DNA of 21,841 nt, taken from the NCBI GenBank assembly GCA_900770685.1, contig CAAGLC010000044.1, forward strand, positions 1 to 21,841. The letters run 5' to 3'. Positions within the stretch are counted from its first letter, which is position 1. Each line of letters opens with the position of its first letter. This DNA comes from Clostridia bacterium. Lineage in GTDB: Bacteria; Bacillota; Clostridia; Christensenellales; Borkfalkiaceae. The notes beneath the pieces were generated by a model, which saw only the letters and a program-made list of their open reading frames with translations, was not told the origin of the DNA and did not search any database. Of the stretch, positions 16,360 through 21,841 are shown one piece after another. The translations under genes and the position numbers were made by a program.

Positions 16360-16398
16360 AAACCCCTGTGGTAAATTTAATTACCACGGGGGTTTTTT
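16360..16398 (+). terminator. Intrinsic terminator after hemW, abutting the spoIIGA start
   Basis: A 15-base-pair stem, AAACCCCTGTGGTAA (16360-16374) with TTACCACGGGGGTTT (16381-16395; one T-G pair), a 6-base loop, then a T run to 16398. The next base is the A of the spoIIGA ATG. The G-run of the right arm (16388-16392) is also the only Shine-Dalgarno-like sequence for spoIIGA, so the hairpin could both end hemW transcripts and hide the spoIIGA ribosome site. Confidence 0.88.
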
Positions 16399-17223
16399 AT
16401 GACCGTTTACGTCGAGTACGTTCTTATAGATAATTTCATAATAGATTATCTGCTTTTAAGGTGTGCTTTTATGATTTCGGGGCATCAAACGAGTAAAAAA
16501 CGCTTAATTTTATGTTCGTTGATTGCCTCCCTTTTTTCCCTTTTGTTTCCGTTAATCAATTTTTCGCCCGTTCTTTTAACCATATTAAAATTTTCGTTCG
16601 GGGCGTTTATCGTGTCGGTTTCGGGGAAGTTTGTTACTTTTAAGCAATATTTAGTAACGTTAACCTGCTTTTTTATAGTAACATTTCTAACGGGTGGCGC
16701 TATAATTGGCGTATATTCTTTAATTGGGGTGAAAGAGTTTAGCGAGTGGATGGTCGCTTTTTGTTTTATCCCCGTCTATTTGTTAAGTTTTGCGTTAAAA
16801 AAGTTTCTATCTTATTTTTATAAACGACGCACGACTATGAGCCTAATTTATGAAGTCGAGATTGAAAACGAGGGTAAGACGGTTAAAACTAAAGGGTTTT
16901 TGGATACCGGAAATAGTTTATACGACCGTTTAGACCCCGTCATAGTGTGCGAAAAGGACTTGTTTATGAAGATTATGGGGTTTAACGATTTTAGTAAACT
17001 TAGAAAAATAACCGTAAATACGGCAAACGGGAAAAGCGACAATTTTTGCATAAGAATTGAAAAGATAAAGATATTTGACGGGAGCAATGAGAATATACAT
17101 TTTAACGTAGCAGTCGTTTTAGCGAGCGTTAATATTGCGGGGTGCGAACTTCTTATTCACCCTGCGCTTATTAAAGGGGGAAATTATGAATTTAGTGAAG
17201 GAAAGATTAAAAAGGCTTCTTAA
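16399..17223 (+). CDS. spoIIGA: Sporulation sigma-E factor-processing peptidase
   Basis: Membrane-bound aspartic protease (family A36) that cuts the N-terminal pro-sequence from pro-SigE in the mother cell after septation. Seen: N-terminus [19 protein letters not shown] typical of the family, five hydrophobic helices within about residues 1-135, then a soluble domain with the catalytic motif DTGNSLYD (D169) and a C-terminal segment with CELLIHPAL. Its 274 residues compare with about 300 in B. subtilis. The N-terminal match to homologues supports the ATG at 16399, directly after a terminator T run. It overlaps the sigE start by 38 bases, which couples the protease to its substrate. Confidence 0.93.
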   Translation: MTVYVEYVLIDNFIIDYLLLRCAFMISGHQTSKKRLILCSLIASLFSLLFPLINFSPVLLTILKFSFGAFIVSVSGKFVTFKQYLVTLTCFFIVTFLTGGAIIGVYSLIGVKEFSEWMVAFCFIPVYLLSFALKKFLSYFYKRRTTMSLIYEVEIENEGKTVKTKGFLDTGNSLYDRLDPVIVCEKDLFMKIMGFNDFSKLRKITVNTANGKSDNFCIRIEKIKIFDGSNENIHFNVAVVLASVNIAGCELLIHPALIKGGNYEFSEGKIKKAS

Positions 17224-17893
17224 GTTTTTTTCGTTTGATGAAAATATTCTTCATTACGTTAACGGGGGAGATATATTGCCTTCGCCTTATACTTATGAAG
17301 AAGAATGTGAAATGATTAAAATGATGGAAGACGGAAAAGTTGGGGTTGCCGAAAAACTTATCGAGCATAATTTAAGGCTAGTGGTTTACATAGCAAAAAG
17401 ATTTCAAAACACGGGAATAGATTTAGACGATTTAGTTTCGGTTGGTACTATCGGCTTAATCAAGGCTGTTAGTTCGTTTTCTTCGGATAAGAACGTAAAA
17501 CTTGCAACCTTTGCGTCAAGGTGCATTGAAAACGAAATATTAATGTTTTTACGCCGTTTTTCAAAAATCAAAGCGGAAGTTTCCTTTGACGAGCCGTTAA
17601 ATACCGATAACGAGGGTAACGAGTTAGTGCTATCCGACGTTATGGGAACGGACGGAGATTTGGTATATAAAAAGATTGAAAGCGGTGTGGAAACCGAACT
17701 TCTAAAAGAGGCGCTTCTTAAACTTAACAACAGAGAAAGGCAGATAATGTCGCTAAGATACGGGCTAGACGGGGAAGAGGAAAAGACGCAAAGAGAAGTT
17801 GCCGATATGCTTGGAATTTCGCAAAGTTATATATCGAGATTGGAAAAGAAAATAATTACTAGATTAAAAAAAGAATTTGCAAAAATGGTTTAG
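17186..17893 (+). CDS. sigE: RNA polymerase sporulation sigma factor SigE (pro-form)
   Basis: Mother-cell sigma factor of early sporulation, 235 residues against 239 in B. subtilis. The start is ATG 17186 with AAAGGGGG five bases upstream; an earlier in-frame start at 17135 would add 17 residues deep in spoIIGA and is not supported. Residues 1 to about 24 form the basic, amphipathic pro-sequence removed by Spo[12 protein letters not shown] (22-29) aligns with the B. subtilis cleavage region. Region 2 is well conserved ([46 protein letters not shown]), as are [14 protein letters not shown] sequence ([10 protein letters not shown] here) and region 4 ([31 protein letters not shown]). No terminator separates it from the following rubrerythrin, which has its own promoter. 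Confidence 0.96.
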   Translation: MNLVKERLKRLLKFFSFDENILHYVNGGDILPSPYTYEEECEMIKMMEDGKVGVAEKLIEHNLRLVVYIAKRFQNTGIDLDDLVSVGTIGLIKAVSSFSSDKNVKLATFASRCIENEILMFLRRFSKIKAEVSFDEPLNTDNEGNELVLSDVMGTDGDLVYKKIESGVETELLKEALLKLNNRERQIMSLRYGLDGEEEKTQREVADMLGISQSYISRLEKKIITRLKKEFAKMV

Positions 17894-17902
17894 TAAAAAC
17901 TC

Positions 17903-17931
17903 TTGAAAAAGAAAAAAAATTAGTATATAAT
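17903..17931 (+). promoter_or_regulatory. SigA-type promoter of the rubrerythrin-flavodiiron operon
   Basis: TTGAAA (17903-17908), 17-base spacer, TATAAT (17926-17931), then AAGGAG (17953-17958) before the ATG at 17966. The stretch 17921-17935 (TAGTATATAATAATA) agrees at about 10 of 14 non-central positions with the palindrome found at perR, so weak PerR control is conceivable. Confidence 0.85.
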
Positions 17932-17949
17932 AATAAAAAAACTACTAAT
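17919..17949 (+). repeat. Inverted repeat framing the rubrerythrin -10 and start region
   Basis: ATTAGTA (17919-17925) and TACTAAT (17943-17949) are perfect inverted 7-mers 17 bases apart, with the -10 and the predicted transcript start between them. They could be operator half-sites or chance pairing in AT-rich sequence. The halves share TAGTA/TACTA with the perR palindrome. Confidence 0.35.
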
Positions 17950-17965
17950 ATTAAGGAGTTAAATT

Positions 17966-18502
17966 ATGAACAAGTATAAGGGAACTAAAACTGAAAAAAA
18001 TTTAGAAGCCGCTTTTGCTGGCGAATCGCAAGCAAGAAATAAATATACCTATTTCGCTTCAAAAGCAAAAAAAGAAGGTTTTGAACAAATCTCGGCGCTC
18101 TTTTTAAAAACTGCCGATAACGAGAAGGAACACGCTAAACTTTGGTTCAAGGAGTTAGAAGGTATTAATAGTACTGCTGAGAATTTAGTTGCCGCTGCAG
18201 AAGGCGAGAACTACGAATGGACGGATATGTACGAAACCTTCGCTAAAGAAGCCGAAGAAGAAGGATTTATCGAACTTGCTGCAAGGTTTAGAGCAGTTGC
18301 AATGGTAGAAAAAGAACACGAACTAAGATATCGCGCTCTTCTTAAAAACGTTGAAACGGAAGAAGTGTTCAAAAAAGCAAACGTTCAAGTTTGGGAGTGC
18401 AGAAATTGCGGACACTTACATACTGGAAAGAATGCTCCGGAAATTTGTCCTGTTTGCGCTCATCCTAAGGCATATTTTGAAATTAACGCAAAAAATTATT
18501 AA
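17966..18502 (+). CDS. rbr: Rubrerythrin (diiron peroxidase with C-terminal rubredoxin domain)
   Basis: Reduces hydrogen peroxide to water in the cytoplasm of anaerobes, using electrons delivered through its rubredoxin iron. Residues 1 to about 135 form the ferritin-like four-helix bundle; diiron ligands are expected in [12 protein letters not shown], the first [16 protein letters not shown]-like sequence and EKEHELRY. The C-terminal rubredoxin has cysteines C145, C148, C161 and C164 with the short spacing typical of rubrerythrins. Its 178 residues are slightly compact. An AAGGAG site precedes the ATG. It lies six bases before the flavodiiron gene, forming a two-gene oxygen/peroxide reduction operon. 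Confidence 0.95.
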   Translation: MNKYKGTKTEKNLEAAFAGESQARNKYTYFASKAKKEGFEQISALFLKTADNEKEHAKLWFKELEGINSTAENLVAAAEGENYEWTDMYETFAKEAEEEGFIELAARFRAVAMVEKEHELRYRALLKNVETEEVFKKANVQVWECRNCGHLHTGKNAPEICPVCAHPKAYFEINAKNY

Positions 18503-18507
18503 TAATT

Positions 18508-20292
18508 ATGATAAGAGATGGTGTATATTACGTTGGAGTTAACGATAAAACCATAGATCTCTTTGAAGGACAGTACGTCGTGCCAAACGGTATGGCGTAC
18601 AATTCTTATGCTATTATCGATTCTAAAATAGCAATTTTAGATAGCGTTGACGCTAATTTTAACAACGAGTGGCTAGATAACGTTGCAAACGTTTTGCAAG
18701 GAAGATTGCCCGACTATTTGATAGTTCAACACATGGAGCCCGACCACTCGGCTAACATTATCAATTTTATAAATGCTTATCCTAATGCAACGGTAGTTTC
18801 AAACGCTAAAAGTTTTAAGATGATGGAAAACTACTTTAGGGCGGGAGAAATAAAGAATAAATTGGTGGTTAACGACGGCGACAAGCTGGATTTAGGCGGT
18901 CGTCAATTGACTTTCGTGTTTGCTCCAATGGTACATTGGCCGGAAGTTATGTTAACTTACGACGAGCGTTCTAAAATTCTTTTCTCGGCGGACGCGTTCG
19001 GAAAATTTGGTTCGCTCGACACCGAAGAAGAGTGGGCGTGCGAAGCGAGAAGATATTATTTCGGTATAGTTGGGAAATACGGCGTGCAGGTTCAATCGGT
19101 TCTTAAAAAAATTAAGGCTTTAGAGGTGGAAGTAATTTGTCCCTTGCACGGACCGATTTTAGAAGACAATTTATCGTATTATATAAATCTTTACGATATT
19201 TGGTCATCATACGGAGTGGAAAGCGAAGGGGTGTGTATTGCCTATACTTCGGTTTACGGTAATACCGAAAAGGCAGTTAAACTGTTAGAGAAAAAACTTT
19301 TAGAAAACGGATGTCCTAAAGTTGCCGTAACCGACCTTGCCCGTGGAGATATGGCAGAAGCCGTTGAAGACGCGTTTAGGTACGGCAAACTGGTTTTAGC
19401 GACGACGACTTATAACGGGGAAATCTTTCCGTTTATGAGAGAGTTTATCGACCATTTGGTTGAGAGGAATTTTCAAAACAGAACGGTTGGGTTTATAGAA
19501 AACGGTTCTTGGGCTCCTTTGGCTAAAAAGATTATGAGCGAAAGGCTACAAAAGTGTAAAAACTTAAATTTATTAAATCAGTCTTGCACGATATTATCGT
19601 CGCTCAGTAATGAAAATCAAGAAGAAATCTCTAAAATGGCAGAAGAACTTTGCGTCGATTATAAAAAATTAGCAGAGGAAAGAGCGCAAAAGAACGATAT
19701 GACAGCGCTATTTAAGATAGGCTACGGCTTATACGTTATAACAAGTAAAGACGGTGAAAAACATAACGGCTTTATTTGTAACACCGTTTCGCAAATTACG
19801 GACAATCCAAAAAGAATTTGCGTTAGCGTAAATAAGCAAAATTACTCCTATCACTTAATTAAAAAGAGTGGCGAGTTAAACGTTAACGTGCTCTCCACCG
19901 ACGCACCTTTTTCAGTTTTTGAGAGATACGGATTTAGTAGCGGAAGAAATACCGATAAATTTAAGGGCGTTGATAAAAAATATTCAGATAACGGCTTGGT
20001 CGTTTTGCCTGAGTTTATCAATTCGTATATGTCGTTAAAGGTTGAAGATTATATAGATTTAGGCACGCACGGCACTTTCGTTTGCTCGGTAACGGAGGCA
20101 AAGGTTATAAACGATAAGGAAAGTATGACCTACGCCTACTACCATAGCAACGTAAAACCAAAACCTAACAAAAAGCAAAAAGGTTTCGTTTGTAAAATTT
20201 GTGGATACGTTCTTAAAAGCGACGTTTTGCCGGATGATTTCGTTTGCCCTTTGTGTAAACACGGCGCGCAAGATTTTGAACCTATAATATAA
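18508..20292 (+). CDS. Flavodiiron protein fused to flavin reductase-like and rubredoxin domains
   Basis: A 594-residue multidomain oxygen (or NO) reductase. Domain 1 (about 1-245) is a metallo-beta-lactamase-fold diiron site with H75, E77, D79 and H80 (HMEPDHS), H143, D162 and H214, all ligands kept. Domain 2 (about 248-390) is a flavodoxin with the FMN loop YTSVYGNTEK. Domain 3 (about 400-545) resembles flavin reductase-type FMN-binding split barrels (GLYVITSKDGEKHNGFICNT; NVNVLSTDAPFSVFERYGF). Domain 4 (from about 558) is a short-spaced rubredoxin, C562, C565, C580, C583. One chain may thus hold most of the route from a reductant to the diiron centre. The start matches family N-termini (VYYVGVND), yet no Shine-Dalgarno is visible, so translation is probably coupled to rbr. 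A terminator follows. Confidence 0.93.
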   Translation: MIRDGVYYVGVNDKTIDLFEGQYVVPNGMAYNSYAIIDSKIAILDSVDANFNNEWLDNVANVLQGRLPDYLIVQHMEPDHSANIINFINAYPNATVVSNAKSFKMMENYFRAGEIKNKLVVNDGDKLDLGGRQLTFVFAPMVHWPEVMLTYDERSKILFSADAFGKFGSLDTEEEWACEARRYYFGIVGKYGVQVQSVLKKIKALEVEVICPLHGPILEDNLSYYINLYDIWSSYGVESEGVCIAYTSVYGNTEKAVKLLEKKLLENGCPKVAVTDLARGDMAEAVEDAFRYGKLVLATTTYNGEIFPFMREFIDHLVERNFQNRTVGFIENGSWAPLAKKIMSERLQKCKNLNLLNQSCTILSSLSNENQEEISKMAEELCVDYKKLAEERAQKNDMTALFKIGYGLYVITSKDGEKHNGFICNTVSQITDNPKRICVSVNKQNYSYHLIKKSGELNVNVLSTDAPFSVFERYGFSSGRNTDKFKGVDKKYSDNGLVVLPEFINSYMSLKVEDYIDLGTHGTFVCSVTEAKVINDKESMTYAYYHSNVKPKPNKKQKGFVCKICGYVLKSDVLPDDFVCPLCKHGAQDFEPII

Positions 20293-20341
20293 GCGTTAAA
20301 ACATATATAATTACTTAAACTTAAAATAATCTTAAAACTAT

Positions 20342-20373
20342 AAAAGCGTGAGGATTAACTCTCACGCTTTTTT
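20342..20373 (+). terminator. Intrinsic terminator after the flavodiiron gene
   Basis: AAAAGCGTGAG (20342-20352) pairs with CTCACGCTTTT (20361-20371) around an 8-base loop, and the T run continues to 20373. Confidence 0.9.
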
Positions 20374-20410
20374 CTTTATAAAAAAATATAAAAAATTTTT
20401 TAAAAAACTC

Positions 20411-20439
20411 TTGACAAATTACTTAGTCTTGAATATAAT
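20411..20439 (+). promoter_or_regulatory. Consensus SigA promoter of perR
   Basis: TTGACA (20411-20416), exactly 17 bases, TATAAT (20434-20439): both hexamers are perfect consensus. Such a strong promoter suits a gene held down by a repressor bound at the palindrome immediately after the -10. Confidence 0.95.
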
Positions 20440-20458
20440 AATAGTAATCATTACTATT
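20440..20458 (+). promoter_or_regulatory. Perfect 9-1-9 palindrome over the perR transcript start, probable PerR operator
   Basis: AATAGTAAT-C-ATTACTATT is an exact inverted repeat touching the -10 and covering the expected start point. Its 7-1-7 core TAGTAATCATTACTA agrees with the Fur/PerR-type box (TTATAATNATTATAA) at all positions except a symmetric pair in each arm. Overlap with the promoter implies autorepression. Binding is inferred, not shown. Confidence 0.75.
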
Positions 20459-20473
20459 TAGGGAGGTTATCGA

Positions 20474-20842
20474 GTGAGATATTCAAGGCAACGAGAACTG
20501 ATAACCGAGATAATAAAGGGTAGGAGTGATCATCCAACGGCGGATATGATATACGCTTCGGCAAGGGAGGTTGTTCCGAACATAAGTCTTGGAACGGTTT
20601 ATAGAAATCTTAAGAGTTTAGCGGAAGAAAGCGATATAATAACCTTAGAAACCGAAGATAAGAAAATTCATTACGACGGGGATACTTCAAGGCACAGTCA
20701 TTTTATATGTAACGGTTGCGGGAAGATAATTGATATTTATTCTATCGAAGAGCCGTCGTTAAAATTATCGGAAATGGGATTAACGGTAAAAGATTATAAA
20801 TGCGTATATTACGGATTGTGTGATAATTGTTCTAAAGAATAA
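20474..20842 (+). CDS. perR: PerR-type peroxide-sensing repressor (Fur family)
   Basis: A 122-residue metalloregulator that represses peroxide-defence genes until metal-catalysed oxidation of its histidine ligands releases it from DNA. The start is GTG with GGGAGG seven bases upstream. Residues H20, D68, H74, H76 and D87 keep exactly the relative spacing of B. subtilis PerR H37, D85, H91, H93 and D104; the aspartate at the last position is the mark of PerR rather than Fur. The structural zinc cysteines are C79/C82 and C116/C119. Helix-turn-helix segment: ISLGTVYRNLKSL. The N-terminus is about 17 residues shorter than in B. subtilis, lacking the first helix. It is co-transcribed with the reverse rubrerythrin that follows and probably controls its own promoter. 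Confidence 0.93.
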   Translation: MRYSRQRELITEIIKGRSDHPTADMIYASAREVVPNISLGTVYRNLKSLAEESDIITLETEDKKIHYDGDTSRHSHFICNGCGKIIDIYSIEEPSLKLSEMGLTVKDYKCVYYGLCDNCSKE

Positions 20843-20892
20843 AATATAAAATAATATAAATGATAGGTAAAAACCTAAAGGAGAAAGAAAAT

Positions 20893-21453
20893 ATGAAAAA
20901 ATGGAAATGTTTAGTATGTGGTCAAATAGTTGAGTCTGAAACTCGTCCCGAAGCGTGCCCCCTTTGCAAAGCGCCTGCTGAGAAATTTGAGGAGGTTGTA
21001 GAGCAAGAAGGCAAAAAGATTTGGGCGGCAGAACATATTGTTGGCGTTGGCAAAGAGCCTGACGTTCCCGAAGAAATTATTGCAGGTCTTCGTGAAAATT
21101 TCAACGGCGAATGTATGGAAGTAGGTATGTATCTTGCTATGGCTAGAGTTGCGCATAGAGAAGGCTATCCCGAAATAGGCTTATATTGGGAAAAAGCGGC
21201 TTATGAAGAGGCTGAGCACGCTGCTAAATTTGCTGAACTTCTCGGCGAAGTCGTAACCGATTCTACTAAGAAGAACTTAGAAATGAGAGTGGAGGCAGAG
21301 CACGGCGCAACGGCAGGTAAATTTGAACTTGCTAAACTTGCAAAAATCCATAATTTAGACGCTATTCACGATACCGTTCACGAAATGGCTCGCGACGAAG
21401 CAAGACACGGCAAGGCTTTTGAAGGACTATTAGAACGTTATTTTAGAAAATAA
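20893..21453 (+). CDS. Reverse rubrerythrin (N-terminal rubredoxin, C-terminal diiron domain)
   Basis: A peroxide-reducing protein with the domain order swapped relative to the other rubrerythrin. A rubredoxin with C6, C9, C22 and C25 comes first, then a ferritin-like diiron bundle with glutamates and histidines in [33 protein letters not shown] and [12 protein letters not shown]. In Clostridium acetobutylicum such proteins are PerR-repressed and act in NADH-dependent peroxide and oxygen reduction; here the gene follows perR in one transcript, which agrees. Start ATG 20893 (186 residues) was chosen because AAAGGAG lies nine bases upstream and the rubredoxin begins at once; an in-frame ATG at 20860 would add 11 residues without a ribosome site. 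Confidence 0.93.
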   Translation: MKKWKCLVCGQIVESETRPEACPLCKAPAEKFEEVVEQEGKKIWAAEHIVGVGKEPDVPEEIIAGLRENFNGECMEVGMYLAMARVAHREGYPEIGLYWEKAAYEEAEHAAKFAELLGEVVTDSTKKNLEMRVEAEHGATAGKFELAKLAKIHNLDAIHDTVHEMARDEARHGKAFEGLLERYFRK

Positions 21454-21480
21454 GGAATAAATCCTTTATTGTTACCATCG

Positions 21481-21526
21481 ATAAAGACTCTTTTTCACAA
21501 AGTAAAAAGGGTCTTTATTATTTTTT
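21481..21526 (+). terminator. Intrinsic terminator after the reverse rubrerythrin gene
   Basis: ATAAAGACTCTTTTT (21481-21495) pairs with AAAAAGGGTCTTTAT (21504-21518; one T-G pair) around an 8-base loop, then T21521-21526. The last T of the run is the first base of the sigG -35. Confidence 0.85.
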
Positions 21527-21556
21527 GAATAAAAATTTTTCAATAGGACATACTTA
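21526..21556 (+). promoter_or_regulatory. SigF/SigG-type promoter of sigG
   Basis: TGAATA (21526-21531), 17-base spacer, CATACTTA (21549-21556). TGAATA with CATACTA-like -10 is the forespore sigma consensus (SigG, with overlap to SigF). No good SigA hexamer pair is present. The sigG start follows behind TAGGAGG (21574-21580). Confidence 0.75.
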
Positions 21557-21584
21557 TAAAACCTTTTAGTACATAGGAGGTATT

Positions 21585-21841
21585 ATGAGAAGTTCGGTTG
21601 TAATTTGCGGGATAAACACCGCGACCTTACCAAAAATTTCAAATGAAGAATCGTGCGAATTGCTAAAGAAAATCAAGTTAAACGATGCAGAAGCGAGAGA
21701 GAAATTTATCGTTTGTAATATGAGATTAGTGTTGTCAGTTATAAAAAGGTTTAAGATTAAATCGTTAAACCCCGACGACGTTTTTCAAGTCGGTTGTATT
21801 GGTCTTATCAAAGCAATAGATAATTTTGATTTATCGGTAGG
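21585..21841 (+). CDS. sigG: RNA polymerase sporulation sigma factor SigG, N-terminal part (3' end outside window)
   Basis: Late forespore sigma factor; 85 complete codons are visible. The N-terminus MRSSVVICGINTATLPKISN matches the SigG-specific start (VEICGVDTSKLP in B. subtilis), followed by region 1.2/2 sequence NMRLVLSVIKRF and DDVFQVGCIGLIKAIDNFDLS, near identical to B. subtilis SigG in the last part. The AGGAGG ribosome site is strong with four bases before the ATG. Unlike many clostridia, where sigG directly follows sigE, about 3.7 kb of oxygen-defence genes lie between. The upstream promoter suggests transcription by SigF and then SigG itself. Confidence 0.93.
   Translation, partial: MRSSVVICGINTATLPKISNEESCELLKKIKLNDAEAREKFIVCNMRLVLSVIKRFKIKSLNPDDVFQVGCIGLIKAIDNFDLSV

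Noticed and set aside
17135..17185. Longer sigE start inside spoIIGA
   Set aside because: It adds 17 residues not found in SigE proteins; ATG 17186 has a strong ribosome site and gives the expected pro-sequence length.
20862..20875. TAGGT-AAAA-ACCTA mini-hairpin between perR and the reverse rubrerythrin gene
   Set aside because: Only five base pairs; too weak to act as a terminator or to claim regulation.
20860..20892. Longer start for the reverse rubrerythrin
   Set aside because: No ribosome site; the AAAGGAG at 20877-20883 would lie inside this extension and serves ATG 20893.
20059..21156. Minus-strand frames opposite the flavodiiron and reverse rubrerythrin genes
   Set aside because: Antisense shadows of well-supported metalloproteins, with no ribosome sites of their own.
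1..21841. CRISPR arrays, tRNA or rRNA genes, insertion sequences with terminal repeats
   Set aside because: None seen on reading both strands; no regularly spaced repeats and no cloverleaf or rRNA-like segments.

Overview
The window reads as chromosomal DNA of an anaerobic, endospore-forming, AT-rich member of the Firmicutes (Clostridia-like). The evidence is direct: spoIIGA, sigE and the start of sigG; a ylbJ (spoVV) sporulation membrane gene; two rubrerythrins and a flavodiiron protein typical of strict anaerobes; a PerR regulator; Gram-positive promoters and AGGAGG-type ribosome sites; and TTG/GTG starts beside ATG. I cannot name the genus. No tRNA, rRNA or CRISPR array was seen.

Left edge (1-3114). 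The window opens inside the C-terminal part of a large serine recombinase, so an integrated element probably ends here. A bidirectional terminator separates it from a monocistronic minus-strand gene for a large cytoplasmic TIM-barrel glycoside-hydrolase-like protein with a strong promoter of its own.

Housekeeping block (3245-10463). alr, an unknown four-helix membrane protein gene, rsmD and coaD run as a tight plus-strand operon. It collides with ylbJ on the minus strand, and the two 3' ends overlap. A 54-base gap then carries back-to-back promoters: a SigE-like one for ylbJ and a SigA-like one for the rarA-tex operon. Both put the predicted transcript start at or next to the start codon.

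Middle (10468-16398). A bidirectional terminator is followed by two minus-strand genes, a small lipoprotein and a glycerophosphodiester phosphodiesterase. The plus-strand operon lepA, ywaF-like, yhhN-like, hemW comes next and ends in a hairpin whose T-tract touches the spoIIGA start codon.

Sporulation and oxygen-defence block (16399-21841). spoIIGA overlaps sigE; they encode the mother-cell sigma factor and its processing protease. Many clostridia have sigG next. Here two oxygen/peroxide detoxification units come first: rubrerythrin plus a four-domain flavodiiron/flavin reductase/rubredoxin fusion, then perR plus a reverse rubrerythrin. The perR promoter carries a perfect 9-1-9 palindrome that looks like its own operator. 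sigG is preceded by a SigF/SigG-type promoter and runs off the right edge.

The window therefore encodes SigE and a candidate SigE target (ylbJ), and SigG with a candidate autoregulatory promoter. No obviously new defence or mobile system was found. The most interesting signals are the promoter and hairpin arrangements at ylbJ/rarA and spoIIGA, the PerR-type operator, and the insertion of the oxygen-defence genes between sigE and sigG.
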